A stretch of 38,908 nucleotides of DNA. It comes from Actinomadura sp. 7K507. Its GTDB lineage: Bacteria; Actinomycetota; Actinomycetes; Streptosporangiales; Streptosporangiaceae. How positions within the stretch are numbered: position 1 is the first letter of the stretch; each line of letters starts with the position of its first letter. The notes beneath the pieces are model-generated. The model saw nothing but the letters and a program-made list of their open reading frames with translations, made no database searches and was not told the origin of the DNA. Positions 10,278-17,970 of the stretch are shown piece by piece. A program made the translations under genes and the position numbers. The stretch spans positions 1-38,908 of the forward strand of contig NZ_SMKK01000072.1 of NCBI RefSeq assembly GCF_004348425.1. Direction: 5' to 3'.

Positions 10278-11435
10278 TCACAGCGACCGCGCGACGAGGT
10301 CCTTCATGACTTCGTTGGCGCCGCCATAGATCTTCTGGATCCGGGCGTCCTCGTACATCCGGGCGATCGGATACTCCCGCATGTAGCCGTAGCCGCCGTG
10401 GAGCTGGAGGCAGCGGTCGACCGTCCGGACCTGCTGTTCGGTGAGCCACCACTTGGCCATTGCGGCCGTGGCCGCGTCGAGCTCGCCGGCGATGTGGCGC
10501 TCGATGCACGAATCGAGGAAGACCCGCGCGATGTGCGCGACACTGGCGGCCTCGGCGAGCTCGAACCTGGTGTTCTGGAAGTCGAACAACGTCTGCCCGA
10601 AGGCCTGGCGCTTCTTGGTGTAGCCGACGGTCTCGCGCAGCGCGTACTCGAGGCCGGCGACGGCGACGGCACCCAGGAGCAGCCGCTCCTGGGCAAGCTG
10701 GGTCATCAGCTGCCCGAAGCCCTTTCCGGGGACGCCGCCGAGGATGTTCTCCCGGGGCACGCGGAGGCCGTCGAAGAAGAGCTCGGAGGTGTCGGCGCCG
10801 TGCTGCCCGACCTTCTCCAGGATCCGGCCGCGCACGAAGCCCGGAGCGTCGCGCGCGTCCACGAGCACCAGGGAGATGCCCTTGTGGCCTGCTTCGGGGT
10901 CGGTCCTGACGACGACGAGCACCAGGTCGGCGGTGTGACCGTTCGAGATGAAGGTCTTCGCACCGTCGATGACCAAGTGGTCGCCGTCGTCGGCCGCCCT
11001 GGTGCGCACGCTCTTCAGGTCAGACCCGGCGCCGGGCTCGGTCATCGCGATCGCACCGACGACCTCGCCGGAGGCCATCGGCGGCAGCCAGGCCCGGCGT
11101 TGCTCCTCGGTGCCGTACGCCAGGATGTAGTGGGCGACGATCCCGCTGTGGACCATGTTGCCCCAGGACGTCTCACCGGCCGCGGCCTGCGCCTCGCAGA
11201 CGGCGATGTCGTGGGCGATCGTCCCTCCCCCGCCGCCGTACTCCTCGGGGATCGAGCAGCACAGCAGACCCAGCTCGCCGGCGCGCCTCCACACGGCGCG
11301 GTCGACGAATCGCTGGCGCTCCCACTTCTCACGGTGCGCGAGCACCTCGGTCTCGATGAACTTGCCTGAGACCTCGAGGACCGCCCGGACGGAACCGTCC
11401 TTCCACGCGGATACGTAGGCGCGACTCACTCCCAC
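10278..11435 (-). CDS. Acyl-CoA dehydrogenase
   Basis: FAD-dependent acyl-CoA dehydrogenase of 385 aa, catalysing alpha,beta-desaturation. FAD/substrate signature AIAMTEPGAGSDL (about 148-160), KTFISNG, the arginine-rich YTKKRQAFGQTL helix, LQLHGGYGYM, and near the end the segment ARMYEDARIQKIYGGANEVM, where the Glu of GGANE is the family position for the catalytic base. The GTG at 11435 is used as start; GTG 11429, six bases inside, is an alternative. It is the first gene of the beta-oxidation operon, with a promoter at 11529-11557. The gap to the racemase gene is 47 bases. Confidence 0.92.
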   Translation of the reverse strand: MGVSRAYVSAWKDGSVRAVLEVSGKFIETEVLAHREKWERQRFVDRAVWRRAGELGLLCCSIPEEYGGGGGTIAHDIAVCEAQAAAGETSWGNMVHSGIVAHYILAYGTEEQRRAWLPPMASGEVVGAIAMTEPGAGSDLKSVRTRAADDGDHLVIDGAKTFISNGHTADLVLVVVRTDPEAGHKGISLVLVDARDAPGFVRGRILEKVGQHGADTSELFFDGLRVPRENILGGVPGKGFGQLMTQLAQERLLLGAVAVAGLEYALRETVGYTKKRQAFGQTLFDFQNTRFELAEAASVAHIARVFLDSCIERHIAGELDAATAAMAKWWLTEQQVRTVDRCLQLHGGYGYMREYPIARMYEDARIQKIYGGANEVMKDLVARSL

Positions 11436-11528
11436 CCGCCTATATCCAAACTGATATTCACATCACCCTCCACGTATGCTGCGTCTGAGCTGTAACTTCA
11501 AGGATCACTCTGACTGCTTCACGAGAGG

Positions 11529-11557
11529 ATACTTATTTGAGATTCACTTCTTGTCAA
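11529..11557 (-). promoter_or_regulatory. Predicted promoter of the beta-oxidation operon
   Basis: On the minus strand, TTGACA (11557-11552) is followed after 17 bases by AAGTAT (11534-11529). Transcription would begin near 11522, giving a leader of about 90 bases to GTG 11435. The -10 lies inside a 15-base motif (11523-11537) that recurs at 19984-19998, so it is a likely repressor target. Confidence 0.55.
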
Positions 11558-11642
11558 GGGGGCGTGCATGCGAACCTGCCCGGTCCGTGAGGCCGGGTCG
11601 AGTCGGTGGGGTCCCCCGAGAAGGAGTGTCAGCGGTGTGCGG

Positions 11643-12806
11643 TCACTCCGACCGGGCGTCGAGCAGCACCGCGAGGACGATCTCGGCAAGGTCGCCCTGG
11701 AAGGACACGGACCGCGAGAGGTGCGGTACGCGATGGAGGTCCGCGATGACGAAGAGGGCGATCTGCACCCTGACGCGGGCTTCACGCACTCCGGTGCGCG
11801 GAGACGCCTGCTGAAGCAGCGTCACCCACTCCGTCACGTACTCGCGTTGCGCAGCCTTCGCCGCGGCCGCGAGCCCGTCTTCGACCGAGGGGTCTTCGAT
11901 GATCCAAGCCCAGGTGCGGGAGAGCGGGATGTAGGAGCGAACCAGTCTCCGCAGTGCCTCCACGACCGTCCCGGAGGACGCCAGGGCGTCGTCAACACCG
12001 ATCCACAGCGCGTGGGTCCCGCGTTCCAGCACGGCGCGCAACACATCGATCTTGTCCTCGAAGTACGAGTAGAGGCTGGGGCCTGAGACGTCCGCGGCGG
12101 CACCGATCTGGGCCATCGACGTGTCGTGATACCCGCGTTCACCGAACTGCGCCGCGGCCGAGATCAAGAGCCGCTCGCGCGTCGACACGGGAACCATGCG
12201 GTCCGTCCGCCGCCCGGCGGGCGTGTCTCCCGAAACGAGATCGACGGTCGCGACGGCGTGCAGCGCAGCGCGGACGAGCGGCAGCTTCACGCTCATCGGC
12301 GAGCCGATCGCCTGTCGGCCGACGCATGACATCAGGGACTGGATCGCCCAGGTCAGCAGTTCCCCGTGCACGGCACCCAGGTCAGGCCGCCGCTCGCGAA
12401 GCGCCGGCACCAGGGACTGGTTCCACACACGCATCCTGCGCCGCAGATCGTGACGCCGCCCCTCAGGAAGGTAACGGATCTCATGGGCCCAGAGGTCGGA
12501 AAGATAGGGCCGGTCGACGATCCGTGTGATCACATGCTCGACCATCTCGTCGTAGGTGGTGCAGGCCACGGGTTCGTCGAGCCACCCGAAGTTGTCGGCG
12601 ATCACCTCCTCCAGCAGCACGGTCTTGTTGCCGAAGTGCCGGTACAGCGCACTGGCCGTGATACCGACCTGTTCAGCGATCAAAGCCATGGACACATTGG
12701 GGTAGCCCCTGGCAACGAACAGGTCGCGTGCGGCGAGCAGGATCTGTTCCTTGCGGTCGCGCGGGCGCCGGCGAGGGCGGTCGTTGGACTCGGGCGAGGT
12801 GGGCAC
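11643..12806 (-). CDS. Tandem TetR regulator with two TetR_N domains
   Basis: 387-aa protein containing two TetR-type halves in one chain. The first HTH lies at about 38-62 (SMALIAEQVGITASALYRHF) and the second at about 228-252 (SMAQIGAAADVSGPSLYSYF). Each half is followed by a helical ligand-binding region, so the chain imitates a TetR dimer or binds two sites. GTG 12806 is the only start that keeps the first domain complete. No clear Shine-Dalgarno sequence is seen. It lies just beyond the beta-oxidation operon promoter and probably controls it or the oxygenase genes. The inducer is unknown; acyl-CoA is a fair guess from context. Confidence 0.88.
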   Translation of the reverse strand: MPTSPESNDRPRRRPRDRKEQILLAARDLFVARGYPNVSMALIAEQVGITASALYRHFGNKTVLLEEVIADNFGWLDEPVACTTYDEMVEHVITRIVDRPYLSDLWAHEIRYLPEGRRHDLRRRMRVWNQSLVPALRERRPDLGAVHGELLTWAIQSLMSCVGRQAIGSPMSVKLPLVRAALHAVATVDLVSGDTPAGRRTDRMVPVSTRERLLISAAAQFGERGYHDTSMAQIGAAADVSGPSLYSYFEDKIDVLRAVLERGTHALWIGVDDALASSGTVVEALRRLVRSYIPLSRTWAWIIEDPSVEDGLAAAAKAAQREYVTEWVTLLQQASPRTGVREARVRVQIALFVIADLHRVPHLSRSVSFQGDLAEIVLAVLLDARSE

Positions 12807-13110
12807 GCGGCAAGCCTAGAGTCCGCACCACCCTGCACCTGGATCGGACCTGGTCACCGCTGATGCACACCGATGTTGCCCGGTCGGCGGCCTGATGGTG
12901 TACGCGCGAAGCGACGCCGACCGTCCTCTGTCGATACGCGTTGGGTGCCGGGCGGGGCAGGCTTGTCCGCGGGGAAAGGATCGCTCATCTCCGTAGGCGG
13001 CCTGCTGTGCCTCCCGCGCCGAGGATCTCGGTCGGCTGGGCGACGAGACTGGCGCACCGTCCGGAAGTGAGAAGCTATTGAGAGGTTCCACCCGTGCAGC
13101 AGGGGGCAGC
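12807..13110. other. Divergent intergenic region between two TetR-type genes
   Basis: About 300 bases without a credible gene. Both flanking regulator genes must start transcription here. I see no convincing -35/-10 pair or long dyad. Short open frames on both strands have shadow-like composition. Confidence 0.5.
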
Positions 13111-13746
13111 GTGTCTAGTACTCAGCCGGTTCGCGGGCGGCCGGTCGGGTCCAGAGGTGAAGACACCCGGAGGCGCATCATCGCGGCCACGATGCGTTGC
13201 GTGGCCGAGGTCGGCTACTCGCGAGCGACCATCCGCGAGATCGCACGCGTGGCCCAGATGACCAGTGGGAGCCTGTACCACTACTTCCCCAACAAGTCGG
13301 ATCTCATCAAGGCCGCGTTCGTCGAACTCGCAGAGATCTCGGTACCCCGGCTGGCCACGGCCGCCGACCAGGCGTCCGGCGTCCTGGACAAGCTGATGGC
13401 CGTGTTCGACGAGGGCGATCAGCTGATGCGCGACTATCCCCACGCGTCGGCGTTCGACCGCGCGCTCCGGGCGGAGAGCCCCGCGAACCTCCACCTGGTG
13501 GAGGACAGCGACGCGATCTTCACCTCTTTCCGTGAGGTCATCGTCGGCATCATCGAACAGGCCGACCGGGAAGGGGCCCTCGGGGTGGGCACCGACGTCG
13601 AGAGCGCCGCGAACGCCGTCTACGCGCTGATGCAGGGCTTGTACGACCATGCGGCCGCGGTGCCGCCCGACCAGTATCACGCGACCGTGCGGGCGTCGAA
13701 GCTGCTCATCGGCGGCGCTCTGTTCGACTACGCCAAGTTCGCCTAG
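13111..13746 (+). CDS. TetR-family transcriptional regulator
   Basis: Single-domain TetR repressor of 211 aa. HTH at about 36-60 in the segment ATIREIARVAQMTSGSLYHY, followed by FPNKSDLIKAAF. GTG 13111 is chosen over the upstream TTG 13078 because AGGGGG lies 5 bases before it and TetR N-terminal extensions usually start with such a basic stretch (RGRPVGSRGEDTRRRI). It sits directly before a perfect 22-bp palindrome and the Rieske oxygenase gene, and is the obvious candidate to bind that palindrome. The C-terminal ligand pocket is not assignable. Confidence 0.92.
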   Translation: MSSTQPVRGRPVGSRGEDTRRRIIAATMRCVAEVGYSRATIREIARVAQMTSGSLYHYFPNKSDLIKAAFVELAEISVPRLATAADQASGVLDKLMAVFDEGDQLMRDYPHASAFDRALRAESPANLHLVEDSDAIFTSFREVIVGIIEQADREGALGVGTDVESAANAVYALMQGLYDHAAAVPPDQYHATVRASKLLIGGALFDYAKFA

Positions 13747-13793
13747 CTCGCCTGCGTCCAGGTCTTGACGGGGCGCGGTGTGACCTCCACCAT

Positions 13794-13815
13794 ATTAATC
13801 AACCGGTTGATTAAT
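13794..13815. promoter_or_regulatory. Perfect 22-bp palindromic operator
   Basis: ATTAATCAACC (13794-13804) is followed directly by its exact reverse complement GGTTGATTAAT (13805-13815). It is AT-rich, lies 28 bases upstream of the Rieske oxygenase ATG and 47 bases after the TetR stop. Size and symmetry fit a TetR dimer site. Confidence 0.8.
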
Positions 13816-13843
13816 TATCGCCGAGTGAGAGGGAACCGCACCG

Positions 13844-15205
13844 ATGCCAACGACACGGCCCGGGGAATGGATCGACACGGCGCTGAGCCTCGCCGAGATC
13901 GACGCCGACAAGTTCGGCTCACAGATCTCCACCGACCGCTACACCTCCCGAGAGTTCCAGGAGCGCGAGCGGGAACTGATCTGGACGAAGACCTGGCAGG
14001 TCGTCGGGCGGGTCAGCGAACTGCCCAAGACCGGCGACTGGAAGACCTACCGGCTCTTCGACCAGTCCTACATCATCGTCCGCGGGAAGGACGGCCTGAT
14101 CCGCGGGTTCGTCAACGCCTGCCGGCATCGCGGCAACCTGATCTGCCAGGGCAACACGGGCAACAGCAAGCAGTTCCTATGCCAGTACCACCTGTGGTCC
14201 TACGACCTGAACGGGAAACTGCGCGGCATTCTGCGGGAGAACATCCAAGGCCCCATCGACAAGGACGAGAACTCGCTCCTGCCCGTGGCGGTCGATACTT
14301 TCGCCGGCTTCATCTTCCTCAACCCCGACCTCGACGCCGAGCCGCTCTCCGAATACATCGGCGACGAGGTCGCCGAGCTCCTGGCCCCCTATCACCTTGA
14401 CGAGATGACCACGGTCATGGACGTCCGCGAGGCCCTGGAGTGCAACTGGAAGGTCGTCATGGACGCCTTCCAGGAGGGGTACCACATCTCCGGGGTGCAT
14501 CCGCAACTCCTCCAGCAGATCGACATCAACCCGACCCAGAGCCGCTACCGCTTCTTCGACGACCACGCCGTAGCCTGCTCCCCCTTCGACGTGGCCAATG
14601 CGCAGAAATTCGGCCCGGAAGAGCACGTCGAGGGAATCCGGAAGCTTCCGGAGACCTTTCCCACGCTGACTTCCATCCTGCCCCGCTTCGACGAACTCGT
14701 CGCCTCCTACCGACAGGAGAACGGGCAACTGGAGTTTCCGGAGGGCACCACCGCCCGCACCATCCTGCAGCAGGCGGCCCGCGACACCTTCACCGGCATG
14801 GGCCTGGACGTGAGCCGGCTGACCGACGCCCAGATGAGCGACAACCAGGGCTGGGTGCTCTTTCCGAACTTCTTCATGACGATCCGCGCGGGCGAGTGCC
14901 ACGTCATCATGGCTACGCCGCACCCCGGCGGGGATCCTAACAGGTGCGTCTGGCATGTGAGCAGCTACATGTGGCTGCCCGACGACCTGGTCGATCAGTT
15001 CCGCGCGGAACCGATCGAGGTCACAGAGCCGGGAAGCCACGAATACTTCCTCGCGCTCCAGCAGGACTTCGAACAGATGCAGCGCCAGCAGAACGGACTG
15101 CGCAACGAGCGGCTCGATCACCTCTCCCTGGTGAAGGAGGAGGTCGTCGTCGCCCACTTCCACTCCGTCCTTGACCGCCACCTCGCCGCCACCACGACTT
15201 CCTGA
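13844..15205 (+). CDS. Rieske non-heme iron oxygenase, alpha subunit
   Basis: Terminal oxygenase of 453 aa. The Rieske [2Fe-2S] ligands are Cys93, His95, Cys113 and His116 (CRHRGN, then CQYHLWSYD). The mononuclear iron site includes His214 and His219 in DAFQEGYHISGVHP, with bridging Asp207. The protein needs a ferredoxin and reductase, and none is encoded nearby. It is preceded by a 22-bp palindrome and followed after 11 bases by a SnoaL-like gene, which has the same fold class as ring-hydroxylase beta subunits. It would hydroxylate an unactivated or aromatic carbon. A steroid, terpenoid or aromatic acid substrate is inference. Confidence 0.93.
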   Translation: MPTTRPGEWIDTALSLAEIDADKFGSQISTDRYTSREFQERERELIWTKTWQVVGRVSELPKTGDWKTYRLFDQSYIIVRGKDGLIRGFVNACRHRGNLICQGNTGNSKQFLCQYHLWSYDLNGKLRGILRENIQGPIDKDENSLLPVAVDTFAGFIFLNPDLDAEPLSEYIGDEVAELLAPYHLDEMTTVMDVREALECNWKVVMDAFQEGYHISGVHPQLLQQIDINPTQSRYRFFDDHAVACSPFDVANAQKFGPEEHVEGIRKLPETFPTLTSILPRFDELVASYRQENGQLEFPEGTTARTILQQAARDTFTGMGLDVSRLTDAQMSDNQGWVLFPNFFMTIRAGECHVIMATPHPGGDPNRCVWHVSSYMWLPDDLVDQFRAEPIEVTEPGSHEYFLALQQDFEQMQRQQNGLRNERLDHLSLVKEEVVVAHFHSVLDRHLAATTTS

Positions 15206-15216
15206 AAGGCCGGGCC

Positions 15217-15687
15217 ATGGTTCTGCGTGAGATCAGCGACGTCATCGACGATTACACCGGAAACTCACGCGCGGCGCTGGAGTACGGCCTGACCACCAAG
15301 CGCATCGTGGACAGGGCGAAGCAGCCCGGTTTCTCCGCCGAGAGCTGGGCGCCGCTCGCCGCCCTGGTCGCGGTCGACGAATTCGAACGCGTGGGCAACT
15401 TCAAAGAGGTCATGACCTGGAACGAGTACATCGGCTTCCTGACGACCTGGGCGCCGTCCGCGCAGTGGGACTGCTCGTTCAAACGCGTCACCGAAACACC
15501 GGGACTGGTGTTCCTCGAACTCGAAGAGCGCGCCACCGTCGGCGACCACAAGAACACCGTCAATTCGGTGTCGGTCTACGCGTTCGATGACGCCGGGAAG
15601 ATCCGCCACATCGACGTCTACCTGCAGATGGCGCTGCCCGAAGCCGGCCTGCTCGAAAGCTACGACGGCATCAAGATCAGCGATTGA
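15217..15687 (+). CDS. SnoaL/NTF2-like protein, possible oxygenase beta-like partner
   Basis: 156-aa protein of the NTF2-like cone-shaped fold by its length and pattern: an N-terminal helix pair, FKEVMTWNEYIGFLTTWAP (central helix region), and late strands SVSVYAFDDAGKIRHIDVYLQM. That last strand pair is typical of SnoaL-like proteins. It follows the Rieske alpha-subunit gene by 11 bases, so cotranscription is almost certain. It may be a structural partner (ring-hydroxylase beta subunits share this fold) or a cyclase/isomerase. No catalytic residues can be named. Confidence 0.65.
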   Translation: MVLREISDVIDDYTGNSRAALEYGLTTKRIVDRAKQPGFSAESWAPLAALVAVDEFERVGNFKEVMTWNEYIGFLTTWAPSAQWDCSFKRVTETPGLVFLELEERATVGDHKNTVNSVSVYAFDDAGKIRHIDVYLQMALPEAGLLESYDGIKISD

Positions 15688-15738
15688 ACGGATCGCCGTC
15701 GTCGGTGAATTGAAGCTTGAACAGGATTCCAAGCCCCC

Positions 15739-15817
15739 TTGGGACACCAGGCCATGACCCCGTTCTCGGGGCGGCCCGAATGGCACCCGAGGCCCTCCGC
15801 CTGATCCGGTGTCCCAA
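15739..15817. repeat. Long-range perfect inverted repeat between SnoaL and GMC genes
   Basis: TTGGGACACC (15739-15748) pairs with GGTGTCCCAA (15808-15817), 10 of 10, with a 59-base insert. That insert holds its own hairpin, CCCCG-TTCT-CGGGG (15758-15771). The gap has no gene. It could be an mRNA structure separating expression of the two genes or a small miniature-element remnant. Confidence 0.5.
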
Positions 15818-15837
15818 CGGACGACTTGGAGCACGCC

Positions 15838-17454
15838 ATGAATGACACCACCCCCACCACCTCCGAGGTCGGCCGCAGGCGACTGCTCGGCGCCGCCGCG
15901 CTCGGCGGGCTCGGCCTTGCCGTCGGCCTGCCGTCCGGACATGCCAGGGCAACGGCGACGCCGTCCCGGGTGCCCGTCACCGAGCGGCGCGAGCGCGCCG
16001 TCGTCATCGGGTCCGGCTTCGGCGGCGGCGTCACCGCCCTGCGGCTGGGCCAGGCCGGGGTGAGGACGCTCGTCCTGGAGCGCGGACGGCGCTGGAAAAC
16101 CGGTCCCGACTCCGACACCTTCTGCCGCATGGCCAACCTTGACGGTCGGTCGTCCTGGCTGACCACCGAGAGCCAGTTCCCCGGCGTCCCGGGCACCTGG
16201 GAGCCCTACACGGGCGTGATCGAGACCGTGCACGGCGACGGCATGACCGTCCAGTGCGGCTCCGCGGTCGGCGGCGGCTCACTGACCTACCACGGCATGA
16301 CGCTGCAGCCGTCCGAGGAGCACTTCGCCGCGTCCATGCCGATGATGGCCGACGACTACACCGCGCTGAAGTCGTGGGCCTACCCCCTCGTCGCGAGCAT
16401 GCTGCGGATCACCACCGTCCCCAACGACATCCTGGCCGCCGACCCCTACCGTTCGTCCCGCCTGTTCCTCGACACCGCCGCCGACGCCGGCCTGGACACC
16501 TTCCGGGTGCCACTGCCCATCGGCTGGTCGTACGTCCGGGGCGAGCTGGCGGGCCGCTACACACCGACCTACACCAGCAGCGACCTGACCTTCGGAGTCA
16601 ACAACGGAGGCAAGCACTCGATCGATGTCACCTACCTGGCCTTCGCCGAGGGAAGCGGAAAGGTCGAAGTCGCCCCCCTGCACGTTGTCCGCGACCTCGC
16701 CCTGGACAAGCAGAAGCGCTGGGTGCTGGAGGTCGACCGCATCGACACCGGCGGCGTCGTGCAGGAGCACAAGCGCATCATCGCCGACGCGGTCTTCCTC
16801 AACGCCGGTTCCCCCGGGACGACACGGCTCCTGGTCAAGGCGAAGGCCAAGGGCCTCGTGCCCGACCTTCCCGACGCCGTCGGCACACAGTGGGGAAACA
16901 ACGGCGACCGGATCTACCTGTGGCTCCAAATGGACGGCGACCCCGGACGGCCGCAGGGCGGCCCCGCCTGCGTCGGCGGCCGTGTCCCCGACAGCCCCAT
17001 CCCCTACACCGTCATCCACTCCGGGTCGCCAATGCTCCCGCCCGACGGCACCAAACTGATGACCTTGGCCGCGTACGGCATCGTCGACCCCACCGGCACC
17101 TGGGCCTACGACACCACGGCGGACGACGCCAAGCTGACCTGGGACCCTGCGGGCGACGCCGATCTCCAGACGCTGATCCGCGAGCGGATGAACGAGCTCG
17201 CCAGGGTCGGCGGCGGCATGATGGTCGACCAAGACGCTCAGGGCCCCTCGACCTGGCATCCCCTGGGCGGCGTGCCCATGGGCGACGCCGTCGACCGCCA
17301 CGGCCGCGTCCACGGCCACAAAGGTCTCTACGTGCTGGACGGTGCCCGCATCCCGGGCTCCACCGGCGACTGCAACCCCTCCATGACCATCGCCGCCCTC
17401 GCCGAGCACAGCATGGCCGACATCCTTCGCCGGGACCTCCGTCGCGTCTTCTGA
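15838..17454 (+). CDS. Tat-exported GMC oxidoreductase, cholesterol-oxidase-like
   Basis: FAD oxidase or dehydrogenase of 538 aa. A Tat signal is clear: RRRLLGAAALGGLGLAVG (13-30), with a short signal-cleavage-like AHA/ATA stretch. FAD motif GSGFGGG (58-64). C-terminal catalytic His474 (STWHPLGG) and Asn513 (DCNPSMTIAALAEH) correspond to the His/Asn pair of cholesterol oxidase (GMC family). The ATG at 15838 is preferred to the upstream TTG because it places the twin Arg correctly. It would oxidise a hydroxyl group, probably outside the membrane. Sterol is likely by family but not proven. Confidence 0.85.
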   Translation: MNDTTPTTSEVGRRRLLGAAALGGLGLAVGLPSGHARATATPSRVPVTERRERAVVIGSGFGGGVTALRLGQAGVRTLVLERGRRWKTGPDSDTFCRMANLDGRSSWLTTESQFPGVPGTWEPYTGVIETVHGDGMTVQCGSAVGGGSLTYHGMTLQPSEEHFAASMPMMADDYTALKSWAYPLVASMLRITTVPNDILAADPYRSSRLFLDTAADAGLDTFRVPLPIGWSYVRGELAGRYTPTYTSSDLTFGVNNGGKHSIDVTYLAFAEGSGKVEVAPLHVVRDLALDKQKRWVLEVDRIDTGGVVQEHKRIIADAVFLNAGSPGTTRLLVKAKAKGLVPDLPDAVGTQWGNNGDRIYLWLQMDGDPGRPQGGPACVGGRVPDSPIPYTVIHSGSPMLPPDGTKLMTLAAYGIVDPTGTWAYDTTADDAKLTWDPAGDADLQTLIRERMNELARVGGGMMVDQDAQGPSTWHPLGGVPMGDAVDRHGRVHGHKGLYVLDGARIPGSTGDCNPSMTIAALAEHSMADILRRDLRRVF

Positions 17455-17522
17455 CACCGAGCCAGCCAACCCACGATGAGCACTTGAACGTCCCCGCACC
17501 CACTTCCCGACCGGGAGGCCCC

Positions 17523-17858
17523 ATGAAGAAGTTCATGCTGCACGTTCAAGCCCGGCCGGTGAGCCTGGACGAGGACGTGCTCAAGGAGTTCAACCGCTGG
17601 TACGACGAGGTGCACCTCCCGGAGGTCCTCGCCATTGAAGGTTTCGTCACCGCGCGCCGGTACACGCCCGCCGAGGACGAGGACCCCTACATCACGCAGT
17701 ACGAGCTGGAGGGCGACCCCGAAGCGGTCATCGGGCGCCTCCTCAAGGCCGCCGCGGACGGCGAGCTGAACATGTCCGAGACGTTGCGGATGGAGCCGCG
17801 CCCCTGGATGGCGGTGTACGAGCTGGCCAACGAGCAGCAACAGAACACCGCGTCCTGA
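17523..17858 (+). CDS. EthD-like dimeric alpha-beta barrel protein
   Basis: 111-aa small protein of the dimeric alpha+beta barrel class (EthD/DUF4286-like): KFMLHVQARPV, EFNRWYDEVHLPEVLAIEGFV (two family pieces NRWYDEVHLPE and VLAIEGFVTARRY) and a C-terminal PWMAVYELAN strand. ATG 17523 has GGGAGG just upstream. It lies between the GMC oxidoreductase and the P450 genes. EthD-like proteins accompany P450 systems that oxidise alkyl ethers and other substrates, but their role is poorly known. Confidence 0.75.
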   Translation: MKKFMLHVQARPVSLDEDVLKEFNRWYDEVHLPEVLAIEGFVTARRYTPAEDEDPYITQYELEGDPEAVIGRLLKAAADGELNMSETLRMEPRPWMAVYELANEQQQNTAS

Positions 17859-17970
17859 TCCGATCGCCTGCGGAGAGCATCGTGGTGGCCTCCGCCCGCC
17901 GCCGAAATACGGCTTTCATAAAAATCATGCAACCAACCCATTCACGGGAATCGGCAAAGGAGGCTGCGCA

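Noticed and set aside
15838..17454. Definite cholesterol oxidase
   Set aside because: The His/Asn pair supports the family, but substrate loops cannot be judged by eye, so only a cholesterol-oxidase-like GMC call is made.
16254..17520. Long second frame across the GMC gene leading into the EthD-like protein
   Set aside because: It is an Arg- and Pro-rich shadow; only the last 111 codons from ATG 17523 are real.
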